Origin: [Eubacterium] siraeum
GTDB taxonomy: Bacteria > Bacillota > Clostridia > Oscillospirales > Ruminococcaceae
Direction: 5' to 3'
Assembly (NCBI GenBank): GCA_025150425.1
Contig: CP102281.1
Location: 1,302,001-1,366,000, forward strand
DNA length: 64,000 bases
Below are positions 1 through 10,739 of this stretch, piece after piece. Position numbers and translations under genes: made by a program. The stretch's first letter is position 1; every line of letters begins with the position of its first letter. The notes under the pieces were generated by a model, which saw nothing but the letters and a program-made list of their open reading frames with translations, was not told the origin of the DNA and did not search any database.

Positions 1-1
1 A

Positions 2-415
2 CTTATTGCCGAGATTCAGCAGAACAGCAATACGACATACAGAGTATATGACTACGGCAGAGTAGGCAAGGACGGAAAGCCCAGAGAGCTTCATATAGAA
101 AAGGCTATAGACGTTACCGAGCTTTGCCCTCCGAAATATGATACAAAGCCTCAGGGCAAGCCTGTAAAGATAGACGGCGGCGAGGAAACATTGCTCCGCA
201 GCTGTGAATATTTCGATGTTCATAAAATCAAGGTTTCAGGAACAGTAACGCTTGACGCAGACGAAAAGTCGTTTATGTCGGTGCTGGTGCTTGACGGCAG
301 CGGTAAGATCGGTGAGCTTGACGCAAAGAAGGGCGACAGCTTCTTTGTTCCTGCAGGCTACGGCAGATTTACTCTTACGGGTAATCTTGAGGTAATTCTT
401 TCTGATATAGTTTAA
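2..415 (+). CDS. manA: Mannose-6-phosphate isomerase, class I (3' end only)
   Basis: The frame is open from base 2 of the window to a TAA at 413-415, so the N-terminal part of the gene lies upstream. The visible 137 residues begin in an AEIQQNSNTTYRVYDYGRVG block, which is typical of the cupin core of Firmicutes class I phosphomannose isomerases. They continue through RELHIEKA and end in a second small beta-rich cupin half (GDSFFVPAGYGRFTLTG). The enzyme is zinc-dependent and interconverts mannose-6-phosphate and fructose-6-phosphate in the cytoplasm. A sugar kinase follows 31 bp downstream on the same strand, suggesting a hexose-utilisation operon. An internal ATG at 191 is not the start, because conserved sequence continues upstream of it. 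The family call rests on recognised motifs; no alignment was run. Confidence 0.85.
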   Translation, partial: LIAEIQQNSNTTYRVYDYGRVGKDGKPRELHIEKAIDVTELCPPKYDTKPQGKPVKIDGGEETLLRSCEYFDVHKIKVSGTVTLDADEKSFMSVLVLDGSGKIGELDAKKGDSFFVPAGYGRFTLTGNLEVILSDIV

Positions 416-446
416 GACTTGTGTTTTGAAAGGTTAAAGGGGATAT

Positions 447-1397
447 ATGAAGTATTATATCGGCGTTGACATAGGCGGTACAAATATCAAGGCAGGAGTG
501 GTTGACGAGAACGCACAGCTCGTTTCGAAAATATCGCTCAAGACAAATGCGGCAGACGGTTATAAAAGCGTCCTTGCGGTAATCATTGACGCTGTTGAGC
601 AGGCTGTACAGCTTTCGGGCGAGGATATTGACAGGATAAAGACTATCGGCGTCGGCTGTCCGGGAACTATGGATAACGAAAACGGCACGGTGCTTTATTC
701 GAACAATCTGCACTGGGAGAATGTTCCGCTTGCAAAGGATCTTGCAGAATATTTCGGCAAGCGTATCATTCTTGAAAATGACGCTAATGTTGCGGCATAC
801 GGCGAGTATCTTGCAGGTGCGGCAAAGGGTGCGAAAAACGCTGTAGTGCTGACGCTCGGAACTGGTGTTGGCGCAGGTATAATTATTAACGGCGAGATAT
901 ACAGCGGCTCAAACAACGCAGGCGGCGAGATAGGTCATACTGTTATAGAGGTTGACGGTGCGCCGTGTACCTGCGGAAGAAACGGCTGTTTTGAGGCTTA
1001 TTCTTCGGCTACGGGACTTGTCCGTATGACGAGGGAAATGATTGAGAAATATCCGAGCGGACGGCTTCACGAAATGGTTGACCGTGACGGGAAAATTTCA
1101 GCAAGAACTGCGTTCAATGCCGCTAAGCTGGGCGACCCTGAGGGAAGGGAAGTTGTTGATAAATATATCAAGTATCTTGCCTGTGGCATAACGAATGTGA
1201 TAAACGTATTCCAGCCTGATATTCTCTGTATCGGAGGAGGAGTATGCAACGAGGGCGATAATCTGCTTATACCGCTTAAAGCACTGATTGCAAAGCAGAT
1301 CTACTCAAAAAACAATGCTAAAAATACCGAGATAGTAATCTGCACGCTTGCAAATGAAGCAGGTATGATCGGCAGTGCCATGCTCGGCAGAAAATAA
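447..1397 (+). CDS. glcK: ROK-family glucokinase
   Basis: A 316-residue ROK (repressor, ORF, kinase) family sugar kinase, expected to phosphorylate glucose with ATP to glucose-6-phosphate. The N-terminal phosphate-binding motif DIGGTNIKAG starts at residue 8. A second ATP-binding stretch (LTLGTGVGAGII) follows around residue 135. The ROK zinc-binding signature CTCGRNGCFEAYSS is complete near residue 175. There is no N-terminal winged helix, so this is a kinase rather than a ROK repressor. The start is set by AAAGGGG about 6 bases ahead of the ATG. It lies 31 bp after the phosphomannose isomerase and 33 bp before ilvD with no visible terminator in between, so the three may be co-transcribed. 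Exact sugar specificity (glucose, or mannose/fructose) cannot be read from sequence. Confidence 0.9.
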   Translation: MKYYIGVDIGGTNIKAGVVDENAQLVSKISLKTNAADGYKSVLAVIIDAVEQAVQLSGEDIDRIKTIGVGCPGTMDNENGTVLYSNNLHWENVPLAKDLAEYFGKRIILENDANVAAYGEYLAGAAKGAKNAVVLTLGTGVGAGIIINGEIYSGSNNAGGEIGHTVIEVDGAPCTCGRNGCFEAYSSATGLVRMTREMIEKYPSGRLHEMVDRDGKISARTAFNAAKLGDPEGREVVDKYIKYLACGITNVINVFQPDILCIGGGVCNEGDNLLIPLKALIAKQIYSKNNAKNTEIVICTLANEAGMIGSAMLGRK

Positions 1398-1430
1398 AAA
1401 CACTTTTTTACAAAGGAAAGGACAGTAAAA

Positions 1431-3089
1431 ATGAGAAGCGATCTTATCAAGAGCGGCGTAGACAGAACACCGCACAAAGCCTTACTGAAGGCACTGGGTG
1501 TAACAGACAGCGAGATGCACAAGCCGTTTATTGCCGTTGTATGTGCGGCAAGCGACTATGTTCCAGGTCATGCGCATCTGCACGAAATATCAAGACAGGT
1601 AAAGGACGGTATCAGAAACGCAGGCGGCGTTCCTTTTGAATTTTTCACCATCGGCGTGTGCGACGGTCTTGCAATGAACCACAGAGGCATGAGATATTCT
1701 CTTGCATCCCGTGAGCTTATCTGCGACAGCATCGAGGTAATGCTGACGGCACATCCTCTTGACGGTATCGTATTTATCCCGAACTGCGACAAGATAGTTC
1801 CCGGTATGATAATGGCTGCCGCAAGAATGAACCTCCCCTCTATTTTTGTAAGCGGCGGTCCTATGAACCCCGGCAGAGTACAGGGCAAGAGAGTAGGATA
1901 TAACGAGATATACGAAGCTATCGGTCAGTATTCCAACGGCACTATAGGCGATGATGTTCTTCTTGACTACGAGAACAACGCTTGTCCTACCTGCGGCTCA
2001 TGTTCGGGTATGTACACGGCGAACTCAATGAACTGCCTTACAGAAGCAATCGGCCTTTCGATGCCGAAGTCGGGTACAGAGCCTGCTGTAAATGCCGCTC
2101 GCCGCAGACTTGCAAAGGAAACAGGCGAAAGAATAGTTGAGCTTGTAAAGCAGAACATCTGCGCTAAGGATATTATCACAAAGAAGAATATGATGAACGC
2201 ACTCGCTACCGATATGGCAATCGGCGCTTCCTCAAACACGGTCCTTCATCTTCTTGCTATCGCACACGAGGCAGGAGTAGACATTTCTCTTGACGACATT
2301 GACAACAAGAGCAAGACAACACCTCAGCTTTCAAAGCTCAATCCTGCAAGCGATATATTCATAACAGACCTTAACGATGTAGGTGGTATCCAGTCGGTTA
2401 TCAAGGAGCTTGCAAAGGGCGGTCACGTTGATACGAGCGTTCTTACGGTATCGGGTACACAGGCTGACAGAATCGCCAAGGCTCCGAATGCAGACGGAAC
2501 AATAATCCACACCTGCGAGAATCCTATCAGAAAAGACGGCGGTCTTGCAATACTCAGCGGTAACCTTGCAGAAAACGGCTCTGTTGTAAAGCAGGGTGCA
2601 GTTAAGCCCGAAATGATGGACTTCACAGGTACGGCAAAGGTATTTGACGGCGAACAGGCCGCTTGTGACGCTATCCTCAATAACGTTATCATCCCCGGTG
2701 ATGTTGTTGTTATCCGCTATGAAGGCCCCAAGGGTGGACCCGGTATGCCTGAGATGCTTGCTCCTACGGCGGCTATTGTCGGCAAGGGCCTTGACGGAAG
2801 CGTTGCTCTTATCACAGACGGACGTTTCAGCGGTGCCAGCAGAGGTGCGGCGGTAGGTCACGTTTCTCCCGAGGCGGCTGACGGCGGACTTATAGCTTAC
2901 GTTGAAAACGGAGATAAGATACATATCAATATACCTGCAAGAAGCATTGAACTTCTTGTTGACGATGAAACGATAGCACAGCGTAAGGCTAAGGGCGTAA
3001 ATGCTCCCGTAAGACAGCTTGACGGTTATCTCAAGCGTTACGCAAAGCTGGTTACAAGCTCGAATACAGGCGCTGTATTTGAAGACTGA
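1431..3089 (+). CDS. ilvD: Dihydroxy-acid dehydratase
   Basis: A 552-residue protein, the usual length for IlvD. It dehydrates 2,3-dihydroxy-isovalerate and 2,3-dihydroxy-3-methylvalerate to the 2-oxoacids of valine and isoleucine synthesis, using an iron-sulfur cluster and Mg2+. Visible signatures are NCDKIVPGM (near residue 122), the cysteine motif [17 protein letters not shown] (near residue 184) and the C-terminal [20 protein letters not shown] block (near residue 463). The three expected cluster cysteines appear to be present. The RBS AAAGGAAAGG precedes the ATG. No other branched-chain amino-acid genes are adjacent, so ilvD is separated from the rest of the pathway here. A hairpin follows at 3115-3142. 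Confidence 0.96.
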   Translation: MRSDLIKSGVDRTPHKALLKALGVTDSEMHKPFIAVVCAASDYVPGHAHLHEISRQVKDGIRNAGGVPFEFFTIGVCDGLAMNHRGMRYSLASRELICDSIEVMLTAHPLDGIVFIPNCDKIVPGMIMAAARMNLPSIFVSGGPMNPGRVQGKRVGYNEIYEAIGQYSNGTIGDDVLLDYENNACPTCGSCSGMYTANSMNCLTEAIGLSMPKSGTEPAVNAARRRLAKETGERIVELVKQNICAKDIITKKNMMNALATDMAIGASSNTVLHLLAIAHEAGVDISLDDIDNKSKTTPQLSKLNPASDIFITDLNDVGGIQSVIKELAKGGHVDTSVLTVSGTQADRIAKAPNADGTIIHTCENPIRKDGGLAILSGNLAENGSVVKQGAVKPEMMDFTGTAKVFDGEQAACDAILNNVIIPGDVVVIRYEGPKGGPGMPEMLAPTAAIVGKGLDGSVALITDGRFSGASRGAAVGHVSPEAADGGLIAYVENGDKIHINIPARSIELLVDDETIAQRKAKGVNAPVRQLDGYLKRYAKLVTSSNTGAVFED

Positions 3090-3114
3090 TATGCTAATTT
3101 AATACTGTTCAGCA

Positions 3115-3142
3115 AAGGCTGTGTATTTAGGTACACAGCCTT
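3115..3142 (+). terminator. Hairpin after ilvD, weak terminator
   Basis: AAGGCTGTGTA at 3115-3125 pairs perfectly over 11 bp with TACACAGCCTT at 3132-3142, leaving a 6-base loop. No T-run follows (GCGGTGATATTG), so it may be a weak or Rho-assisted terminator or a processing hairpin at the ilvD/radC boundary. Confidence 0.45.
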
Positions 3143-3194
3143 GCGGTGATATTGATGACAGAAGGGGGCGGTAGCTATCGCTCATAATGATAAT

Positions 3195-3881
3195 ATGCAC
3201 GCAGGACACAGGGAGCGTATGATAAGCCGCCTTAAAGAGTTCGGCAGTGAGGGGTTTCAGTCGCACGAGCTGCTTGAAATGATGCTGTACAGCTCTTTTA
3301 AGCAGTGTGACACAAACCCGATAGCGCACAGGCTTATTGACAGATTCGGAACGCTCAGCGGTGTGTTCTCCGCAAGCGAAAACGAGTTGTGCGAGGTCGA
3401 GGGTGTAGGCAGGTCTACCGCTCAGATGATAATCGTACTTCGTGCGAACATAGAGCGTATGCTGGCTGAGAGCGTTCAGAAGGGTGAGATGCTCGGCGCA
3501 TCCGGAGCGGTAAAGGACTATTGTATGGGGCTTTTCCGCTTTGTAGATACCGAACAGCTGAGAATGATATTTCTCGACAGCGAGTATTGTTTTATGTCGC
3601 AGGAAATAATAAGCACGGGTGCGCTTGAACAGGTGCGGCCGGATATAATGAGATTGCTTGAAAAGGCAGTGCAGAAAAGATGCCCTATAGTCGTTATGAC
3701 GCATAACCATCCGAGAGGCAGTGAAATGCCGTCTACGGAGGATAAGATAATGACGAGAAATCTTTTCAACCTTCTTGAAAAGGCAGGAATTTATCTTGCC
3801 GACCACGTTATAGTCGGTATGCACGGCAGTCTTTCTATGCGTGAGAACGGTATTCTTCCTGATATATGGAACGATTTTTAA
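3195..3881 (+). CDS. radC: RadC-family JAB/MPN domain protein
   Basis: A 228-residue RadC-like protein. An N-terminal helix-hairpin-helix region (GVFSASENELCEVEGVGRST, about residues 55-75) precedes a JAB/MPN metalloprotease-fold domain. That domain carries the metal-binding motif HNHPRGSEMPSTED (about residues 176-189). The family was named for a repair phenotype later attributed to another gene, and its biochemical role is unsettled. It lies 9 bp upstream of uvrB and is probably co-transcribed with it. The start is uncertain: the ATG at 3195 is about 27 bases from the obvious ribosome binding site GAAGGGGG (3161-3167), and no ATG, GTG or TTG lies in frame between them. A rare ATC start at 3177 would be well placed. 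The ATG is kept as the conservative choice. Confidence 0.85.
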   Translation: MHAGHRERMISRLKEFGSEGFQSHELLEMMLYSSFKQCDTNPIAHRLIDRFGTLSGVFSASENELCEVEGVGRSTAQMIIVLRANIERMLAESVQKGEMLGASGAVKDYCMGLFRFVDTEQLRMIFLDSEYCFMSQEIISTGALEQVRPDIMRLLEKAVQKRCPIVVMTHNHPRGSEMPSTEDKIMTRNLFNLLEKAGIYLADHVIVGMHGSLSMRENGILPDIWNDF

Positions 3882-3890
3882 GGAGCTAAA

Positions 3891-5849
3891 ATGGACAAGT
3901 TCGTATTAAAATCAAATTATAAGCCGATGGGCGATCAGCCACAGGCTATAGACAGCCTTGCAAACGGTGTGCTTGACGGCGATAAGGAACAGGTTCTGCT
4001 CGGAGTTACCGGTTCGGGAAAAACCTTTACTATGGCAAATATTATCGAAAAGGTCAACCGTCCCACGCTTATCCTTGCGCATAACAAGACGCTTGCGGCA
4101 CAGCTGTGCAGTGAGTTCAAGGAGTTTTTTCCGGATAATGCTGTCGAATATTTTGTAAGCTATTACGACTACTATCAGCCTGAGGCGTATATTCCGTCAA
4201 CCGATGCCTATATCGAAAAGGACAGTGCGATAAACGATGAGATAGACCGCCTGCGACACTCGGCAACAGCGGCTCTTGCGGAGCGCAGAGATGTAATTAT
4301 CGTTGCCAGTGTAAGCTGTATCTACAGCTTGGGCAGTCCGGAGGATTACCGTGAGAATATGCTTTCTATCCGTGAGGGTCAGGAGCGAAGCCGTGACGAT
4401 ATAATAAAAAGGCTTGTCGAAATACAGTATGAACGCAACGACATGAATTTTATCCGTAACAAGTTCAGGGTAAGAGGCGATGTGCTTGAGGTTTTCCCTG
4501 CGGGAAGTACGTCCGACAAGGCGATAAGGATAGAATTTTTCGGTGATGAGATAGACAGAATATCCGAGATAGATATAGTGACAGGCGAGGTGAAACGGCG
4601 CTTTTCGCACGTTGCAATTTTCCCTGCGTCACATTACATCGTAAGCAAGGCAAGGCTTGAAAATTCGCTTACCGAGATAGAAAACGAAATGGAAGAGCGT
4701 GTTAAATTCTTCACCGATAACCATAAGCTGATAGAGGCGCAGAGGATAGAGCAGAGAACACGCTATGATATGGAAATGCTCCGTGAGATAGGAACGTGCA
4801 AGGGCGTTGAGAACTATTCACGGGTGCTTGCAGGAAGAGCGCCGGGCAGCTCGCCCATAACTCTTATGCACCATTTTCCGAAAGATTTTCTTATGTTCAT
4901 TGACGAGAGCCACGTTACATTGCCGCAGGTAAGAGGTATGTACGGCGGCGACTTTGCACGAAAGAAAAACCTTGTGGATTACGGCTTCCGTCTGCCGTCT
5001 GCTTATGATAACCGACCGATGAATTTTGACGAGTTTACCTCGATGATAAATCAGGTCATTTATGTTTCGGCTACACCGGGAGAATACGAAAAGAGCCACG
5101 CTGTGAACACAGCCGAGCAGGTCATACGTCCTACGGGTCTGCTTGATCCGATAATTGAGATAAAGCCCGTTGCGGGACAGATAGAGGATCTTTATTCCGA
5201 AATAAACGAGCGTACCAAAAAGGGCGAGTGTGTGCTTATCACTACGCTTACAAAGAAAATGGCTGAGGATCTGACGGCTTATTACGAAAAGCTCGGCGTG
5301 AAGATACGCTATATGCACCACGATATTGATTCTATCGAACGTATGGAGATAATAAGAGATCTGCGTATGCACGTCTTTGATGTGCTTGTCGGAATAAATC
5401 TTCTGCGTGAGGGTCTTGACTTGCCGGAGGTATCGCTTGTTGCGATACTTGACGCAGATAAAGAGGGCTTTTTACGAAGCGAAACCTCGCTTATACAGAC
5501 TATAGGCAGGGCGGCAAGAAACGCCGAAGGCAAGGTCATAATGTATGCCGATACGGTTACGGACAGTATGGAAAAGGCAGTGACCGAAACCAACCGCCGC
5601 CGTGAGATTCAGATGAAATATAACGAGGAACACGGCATCACGCCTAAAACTATTGTAAAGGATGTAAGGGCGGTGCTGGAAATATCGTCCGGCAAGGATA
5701 AGGGCAAAAAGAGAAAATACACCAAGGCAGAGCGTGAGGCGCTTATCAAACAGTATACCGCAGAGATGAAAAATGCGGCAAAGCTGCTTGACTTTGAACA
5801 TGCCGCATATCTGCGTGATAAGATAAAGGAGCTTCAGGAAAGCAAGTAA
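3891..5849 (+). CDS. uvrB: Excinuclease ABC subunit B
   Basis: A full-length 652-residue UvrB, the damage-verifying helicase of nucleotide excision repair. Walker A GVTGSGKT is at residues 38-45. The DNA-clamping beta-hairpin region starting [15 protein letters not shown] lies near residue 92. A DEAD-like box FIDESH and the helicase motifs QTIGRAARN and [10 protein letters not shown] are present. The C-terminal UVR domain that contacts UvrC covers about the last 40 residues ([19 protein letters not shown]). RBS AAGGAG is 5 bases from the ATG. The gene is 9 bp after radC and 26 bp before uvrA, so it shares an operon with them. No LexA-like box was recognised upstream. Confidence 0.98.
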   Translation: MDKFVLKSNYKPMGDQPQAIDSLANGVLDGDKEQVLLGVTGSGKTFTMANIIEKVNRPTLILAHNKTLAAQLCSEFKEFFPDNAVEYFVSYYDYYQPEAYIPSTDAYIEKDSAINDEIDRLRHSATAALAERRDVIIVASVSCIYSLGSPEDYRENMLSIREGQERSRDDIIKRLVEIQYERNDMNFIRNKFRVRGDVLEVFPAGSTSDKAIRIEFFGDEIDRISEIDIVTGEVKRRFSHVAIFPASHYIVSKARLENSLTEIENEMEERVKFFTDNHKLIEAQRIEQRTRYDMEMLREIGTCKGVENYSRVLAGRAPGSSPITLMHHFPKDFLMFIDESHVTLPQVRGMYGGDFARKKNLVDYGFRLPSAYDNRPMNFDEFTSMINQVIYVSATPGEYEKSHAVNTAEQVIRPTGLLDPIIEIKPVAGQIEDLYSEINERTKKGECVLITTLTKKMAEDLTAYYEKLGVKIRYMHHDIDSIERMEIIRDLRMHVFDVLVGINLLREGLDLPEVSLVAILDADKEGFLRSETSLIQTIGRAARNAEGKVIMYADTVTDSMEKAVTETNRRREIQMKYNEEHGITPKTIVKDVRAVLEISSGKDKGKKRKYTKAEREALIKQYTAEMKNAAKLLDFEHAAYLRDKIKELQESK

Positions 5850-5875
5850 GCTGTTGACGGAGATGACGAAAGAAA

Positions 5876-8728
5876 ATGGGAATAGATAAAATAATCATCA
5901 AGGGTGCAAGAGAGCATAATCTGAAGAATATTGATATAGAACTGCCACGTGACAAGTTGATAGTTATGACGGGACTTTCGGGATCGGGAAAGTCATCGCT
6001 TGCATTCGATACTATTTATGCGGACGGTCAGAGAAGGTATATCGAGAGCCTGTCATCATATGCAAGAATGTTCCTCGGACAGATGGAAAAGCCCGATGTC
6101 GACAGCATAGAGGGATTATCTCCCGCAATATCAATAGACCAGAAAACGACCTCGAAAAACCCTCGTTCCACTGTCGGAACGGTAACGGAGATATACGACT
6201 ATCTCAGACTGTTGTATGCAAGAGTAGGCATTCCGCACTGTCCTGTATGCGGTAAAGAGATAAGACAGCAGACGGTGGATCAGATAGTTGACAAGGTAAT
6301 GGAACTGCCCGAGCGGACAAAGTTTCAGATCTTATCGCCGATAGTAAGAGGCAGAAAGGGCGAATACCGCAAGGAACTTGAGGACCTTGTAAAGCAGGGC
6401 TACGCAAGAGTGCGTATTGACGGGATAATCTACGATCTTTCCGAGCAGATAAAGCTTGACAAGAACAAGAAGCATAATATAGAAGTCGTTGTGGACCGTC
6501 TTGTTATGAAAGAGGATATAAAGTCACGTTTATCCGACAGCCTTGAGGTTGCGGGAAATCTTTCGGGCGGACTTATTCTTATAGATGTAATCGACGGCGA
6601 GGAGCTGAGCTTTTCGCAGAATTACGCCTGCCCGGAACACGGGGTAAGCATAGAGGAGCTTGTGCCGAGAATGTTCTCGTTCAACAATCCCTTCGGCGCT
6701 TGTCCTACCTGTACCGGTCTCGGAATTTTCAGAAGGATAGATGTAGACCTCATTTTACCGAACCGTGATCTTACTATCCGTGAAAATGCGATAAAGGCGA
6801 GCGGCTGGAAGTATGCGGACGGAACTATAGCGCAGATGTATTTTGACGCTGTTGCAAACGAATACGGTTTCAGCGTGGATCAGCCTGTTAAGGAACTGAC
6901 AAAGGAACAGTTAGATGCGGTGCTTTACGGTACTGGCGAAAAGAAGATAAAGGTCGTGCGCAGTAAAGAGCAGGGCGGCGGTGTCTATATGACGGCGTTC
7001 GAGGGCGTAGTAAACAACCTTGAAAGACGTTATAAGGAAACAACGAGCGTATATTCAAGAGAGGATATAGCTCAGTATATGGGCGATGCGGTGTGTCCCG
7101 ACTGTCACGGTCAGCGACTGAAAAAGGAGGCTCTTTGCGTTACCGTATGCGGTAAGAATATCAACGAATTCTGCGATATGAGCATCAGCGAAGCACTTGA
7201 ATTTGTCAATAGCATAAAGCTGTCTGAACGTGATATGATGATAGCAAGTCAGATACTGAAAGAAATCAAGGAACGTCTGGGATTTCTGAGCAGCGTCGGA
7301 CTTGAATATCTGACATTATCAAGAACGGCAGGTACTCTTTCGGGCGGTGAAAGTCAGCGAATAAGGCTTGCAACGCAGATAGGCAGCAGTCTTATGGGAG
7401 TGCTGTATATCCTTGACGAGCCGAGCATTGGACTTCATCAGAGGGATAACGACAAGCTTATCGCAACGCTGAAAAGACTGCGTGACCTCGGAAATACGCT
7501 TATAGTCGTTGAGCATGATGAGGATACGATGAGGGCGGCTGATTTTATCGTTGACATAGGTCCCGGTGCGGGCGTTCACGGAGGTGAGGTTATCTGTGCA
7601 GGCACGCTTGACGATATAATGAAGTGCGAGCGCTCGATAACAGGACAGTATCTCACGGGAAAATTAAAGATAGAAGTACCCGAAAAACGCAGAAAGCCAA
7701 CTAAGAAGTGGCTTAAGATAACAGGCTGCCGTGAAAATAATCTGAAGAACATTACGGTAAAAGTACCGCTCGGAATATTCACCTGCATTACAGGCGTATC
7801 GGGCAGCGGCAAGAGTTCGCTTGTTAATGAGATAATCTACAAGCACCTTGTTGCAAAGCTGAACCGTGCAAGAATAAAACCCGGTGCGTTCGATACATTC
7901 GAGGGTACAGAGTATCTTGACAAGGTAATAGCTATCGACCAGTCACCGATAGGCAGAACACCGAGGAGCAACCCTGCGACCTATACGGGTGTATTCAACG
8001 ATATAAGAGAGCTGTTCGCATCGACCAATGACGCAAAGATGAGGGGCTATACAAGCGGAAGATTTTCATTCAATGTAAAGGGCGGACGCTGCGAAGCCTG
8101 CGAGGGCGACGGTATCAATAAAATAGAAATGCACTTCCTGCCCGATATATATGTACCGTGCGAGGTCTGCAAGGGCAAACGCTATAACCGTGAAACGCTC
8201 GAGGTTCACTACAGAGGCAAGAACATTTACGATGTGCTTGAAATGACGGTAGAAGAGGGCATAGCTTTCTTTGAAAATCACGAAAAGATAAAGAGAAAGC
8301 TACAGACGCTTTATGATGTAGGGCTTGGATATGTAAAGATAGGTCAGCCTGCGACGACGCTTTCGGGCGGTGAGGCACAGAGGGTAAAGCTGGCTTCGGA
8401 GCTTTCAAAGCGTGCAACAGGCAAGACGGTGTACATTCTTGATGAGCCTACAACAGGACTTCATACCGCTGATGTTCATAAGCTGATAGATGTACTTCAG
8501 AAGCTGACCGACGGCGGAAATACCGTGCTTGTAATAGAACATAACCTTGATGTTATAAAAACAGCCGACTATATCATTGATATGGGGCCTGAGGGCGGAA
8601 GCGGCGGCGGTACGGTGATTGCTACCGGCACTCCCGAAGAAGTAGCGGCAAATCCCGTAAGCTATACGGGCAAGTATTTAGCACCCATGCTCGGTATCAA
8701 GAGGACGGAGCAGACGATGCTTGAATAA
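5876..8728 (+). CDS. uvrA: Excinuclease ABC subunit A
   Basis: A full-length 950-residue UvrA, a twin ABC ATPase that scans DNA for lesions and loads UvrB. The first Walker A is [10 protein letters not shown] (near residue 32) and the second [10 protein letters not shown] (near residue 640). ABC signatures are LSGGESQRI and LSGGEAQRV. Zinc-binding cysteine clusters are intact: CPVCG (near residue 122), the CPDCHGQ pair and the C-terminal CEACEGDG...[10 protein letters not shown] module, which is needed for damage recognition. It begins 26 bp after uvrB with only a weak GA-rich ribosome binding site, so translation may depend partly on coupling. A strong intrinsic terminator follows directly. 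Confidence 0.98.
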   Translation: MGIDKIIIKGAREHNLKNIDIELPRDKLIVMTGLSGSGKSSLAFDTIYADGQRRYIESLSSYARMFLGQMEKPDVDSIEGLSPAISIDQKTTSKNPRSTVGTVTEIYDYLRLLYARVGIPHCPVCGKEIRQQTVDQIVDKVMELPERTKFQILSPIVRGRKGEYRKELEDLVKQGYARVRIDGIIYDLSEQIKLDKNKKHNIEVVVDRLVMKEDIKSRLSDSLEVAGNLSGGLILIDVIDGEELSFSQNYACPEHGVSIEELVPRMFSFNNPFGACPTCTGLGIFRRIDVDLILPNRDLTIRENAIKASGWKYADGTIAQMYFDAVANEYGFSVDQPVKELTKEQLDAVLYGTGEKKIKVVRSKEQGGGVYMTAFEGVVNNLERRYKETTSVYSREDIAQYMGDAVCPDCHGQRLKKEALCVTVCGKNINEFCDMSISEALEFVNSIKLSERDMMIASQILKEIKERLGFLSSVGLEYLTLSRTAGTLSGGESQRIRLATQIGSSLMGVLYILDEPSIGLHQRDNDKLIATLKRLRDLGNTLIVVEHDEDTMRAADFIVDIGPGAGVHGGEVICAGTLDDIMKCERSITGQYLTGKLKIEVPEKRRKPTKKWLKITGCRENNLKNITVKVPLGIFTCITGVSGSGKSSLVNEIIYKHLVAKLNRARIKPGAFDTFEGTEYLDKVIAIDQSPIGRTPRSNPATYTGVFNDIRELFASTNDAKMRGYTSGRFSFNVKGGRCEACEGDGINKIEMHFLPDIYVPCEVCKGKRYNRETLEVHYRGKNIYDVLEMTVEEGIAFFENHEKIKRKLQTLYDVGLGYVKIGQPATTLSGGEAQRVKLASELSKRATGKTVYILDEPTTGLHTADVHKLIDVLQKLTDGGNTVLVIEHNLDVIKTADYIIDMGPEGGSGGGTVIATGTPEEVAANPVSYTGKYLAPMLGIKRTEQTMLE

Positions 8729-8734
8729 ATTCTA

Positions 8735-8774
8735 TACGGACAGATAAGTAATAATTCTTATCTGTCCGTATTTT
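8735..8774 (+). terminator. Intrinsic terminator of radC-uvrBA
   Basis: TACGGACAGATAAG (8735-8748) pairs over 14 bp with CTTATCTGTCCGTA (8757-8770). The loop is 8 bases and TTTT follows. It lies 6 bp after the uvrA stop codon. Confidence 0.9.
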
Positions 8775-8870
8775 GATAATATAGGCAGGCTTAAAGAGAA
8801 AAAATTCAGGTACGCCCGATAGATAACAGCAGAGTTACCGAATGCTAACCGAAAAAATTAAGAAAATCCC

Positions 8871-8899
8871 TTGAAAATGGCGAGAGAATAGTATATAAT
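8871..8899 (+). promoter_or_regulatory. Sigma-A promoter of the scaffold/GGGtGRT operon
   Basis: -35 TTGAAA (8871-8876), 17-bp spacer, -10 TATAAT (8894-8899). Predicted transcription starts near 8906, giving a leader of about 90 nt. The near-consensus sequence agrees with the unusually biased codon use of the two genes it drives. Confidence 0.8.
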
Positions 8900-8912
8900 A
8901 TATTTGTATGTT

Positions 8913-8970
8913 CCGGGTATTTCCCGGCAAAGAACTACCGGTGACCGTGACAAGCTACGGCTGCGGTCAC
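8913..8970 (+). promoter_or_regulatory. Structured 5' leader with two hairpins
   Basis: CCGGG (8913-8917) pairs with CCCGG (8923-8927). GTGACCG (8941-8947) pairs with CGGTCAC (8964-8970) around a 16-base loop. Both lie between the promoter and the RBS AAAGGAG. No T-run follows, so this is not a terminator. It could stabilise the mRNA or control translation; it matches no riboswitch class that I recognise. Confidence 0.45.
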
Positions 8971-8998
8971 GAAAATTTGAAAGGAGTCTACAACTGTT

Positions 8999-9691
8999 AT
9001 GACGTATTCACATGAAGTTGAAACTATGTGTCCCGTGAAGCAGGGCGTAGCGCACGGCGCAGCTCCCATTCCGGAAGAAGCAAAGTGGGTAAAGGCGAAG
9101 GAAATCAAGGATATTTCCGGTTTTACACACGGTATCGGCTGGTGTGCACCCCAGCAGGGTACATGTAAGCTGTCTTTAAATGTTAAGGATGGTGTAATTC
9201 AGGAGGCACTCGTTGAAACTATCGGTTGCTCAGGTATGACACATTCTGCAGCTATGGCGGCTGAAATTCTTCCCGGCAGAACAATTCTTGAGGCACTTAA
9301 TACTGACCTCGTTTGTGACGCTATAAACACAGCAATGAGAGAACTCTTCCTCCAGATCGTTTACGGCAGAAGCCAGAGTGCTTTCTCAGAGGACGGTCTT
9401 GCAATCGGTGCAGGTCTTGAGGATCTCGGTAAGGGCCTTCGTTCACAGGTAGGTACAATGTACGGTACTCTCAAGAAGGGTCCTCGTTACCTCGAAATGA
9501 CAGACGGTTATGTTACAGGTCTTGCACTCAATGAAGATGATGAGATCATCGGCTACAAGTTCGTTAACTTCGGCAAGATGATGGAATTCATCAAGAACGG
9601 TGACGATGCTAACACAGCATTCGAAAAGGCACAGGGTCAGTACGGCCGTGTTAACGATGCTGTAAAGATCATCGACCCCAGAAAGCAGTAA
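8999..9691 (+). CDS. NifU-like iron-sulfur scaffold protein (partner of GGGtGRT)
   Basis: A 230-residue protein with an N-terminal region resembling the NifU/IscU scaffold fold. CAPQQGTC lies near residue 49 and the conserved VETIGCSGMTHSAAM segment near residue 73 carries a scaffold-type cysteine. The rest (about 100-230) is specific to this subfamily and includes the GYVTGLALNEDDEIIGYKFVN motif. It is always found next to a GGGtGRT-family protein, as here (13 bp gap), suggesting a two-protein complex of unknown function with a possible Fe-S or metal cofactor. Codon use is strongly biased (AAG, GGT, CTC, ATC) and unlike most neighbours, which indicates high expression. The ATG follows AAAGGAG by 12 bases. 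Role in Fe-S assembly is inferred from the domain, not demonstrated. Confidence 0.8.
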   Translation: MTYSHEVETMCPVKQGVAHGAAPIPEEAKWVKAKEIKDISGFTHGIGWCAPQQGTCKLSLNVKDGVIQEALVETIGCSGMTHSAAMAAEILPGRTILEALNTDLVCDAINTAMRELFLQIVYGRSQSAFSEDGLAIGAGLEDLGKGLRSQVGTMYGTLKKGPRYLEMTDGYVTGLALNEDDEIIGYKFVNFGKMMEFIKNGDDANTAFEKAQGQYGRVNDAVKIIDPRKQ

Positions 9692-9704
9692 GGAGGAAAT
9701 AACA

Positions 9705-10706
9705 ATGGCTTTATTTGAATCATATGACAGACGTGAACCCCAGATTCTCGCTGTTTTAAAGAACTATGGTATAGGCTCTGTTGAAGAGTGTGCAGAAATC
9801 TGCAAGGCTAAGGGTCTTGACATCTACAAGCTCGTTGAAGGCATTCAGCCTATCTGCTTCGAAAACGCTAAGTGGGCTTACACAGTAGGCTGTGCTATCG
9901 CTATCAAGAAGGGCTGCAAGAGAGCCGCTGATGCTGCCGCTGCTATAGGCGAAGGCTTACAGGCATTCTGCATCCCCGGTTCAGTTGCTGATCAGCGTAA
10001 GGTTGGTCTTGGCCACGGTAACTTAGGCAAGATGCTTCTTGAAGAAGATACAAAGTGCTTCTGCTTCCTCGCAGGTCACGAATCATTCGCAGCTGCAGAA
10101 GGCGCTATCGGTATCGCTGAAAAGGCAAACAAGGTTCGTAAGGAACCCCTGCGTGTTATCCTTAACGGTTTAGGTAAGGATGCCGCTCAGATCATCGCTC
10201 GTATCAACGGCTTCACATACGTTGAAACAGAGATGGATTACTACACAGGTGAGGTTAAGGAAGTATTCCGCAAGTCTTACTCTGACGGTCTTCGTGCTAA
10301 GGTTAACTGCTACGGCGCTAACGACGTAACAGAAGGCGTTGCAATCATGTGGAAGGAAGGCGTTGACGTTTCTATCACAGGTAACTCAACTAACCCCACA
10401 CGTTTCCAGCACCCCGTTGCAGGCACATACAAGAAGGAATGCGTTGAAAAGGGTAAGAAGTACTTCTCAGTTGCATCAGGCGGCGGTACAGGTCGTACAC
10501 TCCACCCCGATAACATGGCTGCAGGCCCTGCTTCATACGGTATGACAGATACAATGGGTCGTATGCACTCTGACGCTCAGTTCGCAGGTTCTTCTTCAGT
10601 TCCCGCACACGTTGAGATGATGGGTCTTATCGGTATGGGTAACAACCCCATGGTTGGTGCTACAGTTGCTTGCGCAGTTGCTGTTGAGGAAGCGCTGAAG
10701 GCTTAA
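9705..10706 (+). CDS. GGGtGRT family protein
   Basis: A 333-residue member of the Pfam GGGtGRT family, named for a conserved motif seen here as SGGGTGRTLHP near residue 265. Other conserved blocks are KWAYTVGCAIAIKKGCKRAADAAAAIGEGL (around residues 60-90), GLGHGNLGKMLLEEDTKCFCFLAGHESFAAAEGAIG (around residues 105-140) and GMGNNPMVGATVACAVAVEEA at the C-terminus. The biochemical function is not known. Glycine-rich loops suggest nucleotide or phosphate binding, which is inference. It has a perfect AAGGAGG ribosome binding site and the same highly biased codons as its upstream partner, so both should be abundant cytoplasmic proteins. Confidence 0.88.
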   Translation: MALFESYDRREPQILAVLKNYGIGSVEECAEICKAKGLDIYKLVEGIQPICFENAKWAYTVGCAIAIKKGCKRAADAAAAIGEGLQAFCIPGSVADQRKVGLGHGNLGKMLLEEDTKCFCFLAGHESFAAAEGAIGIAEKANKVRKEPLRVILNGLGKDAAQIIARINGFTYVETEMDYYTGEVKEVFRKSYSDGLRAKVNCYGANDVTEGVAIMWKEGVDVSITGNSTNPTRFQHPVAGTYKKECVEKGKKYFSVASGGGTGRTLHPDNMAAGPASYGMTDTMGRMHSDAQFAGSSSVPAHVEMMGLIGMGNNPMVGATVACAVAVEEALKA

Positions 10707-10739
10707 TCGATAACATCGGTACAAGATAATATGCTATAT

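Noticed and set aside
2331-2924. A 197-codon open frame on the minus strand
   Set aside because: It lies wholly inside ilvD, antisense to conserved motifs, with no RBS or family likeness.
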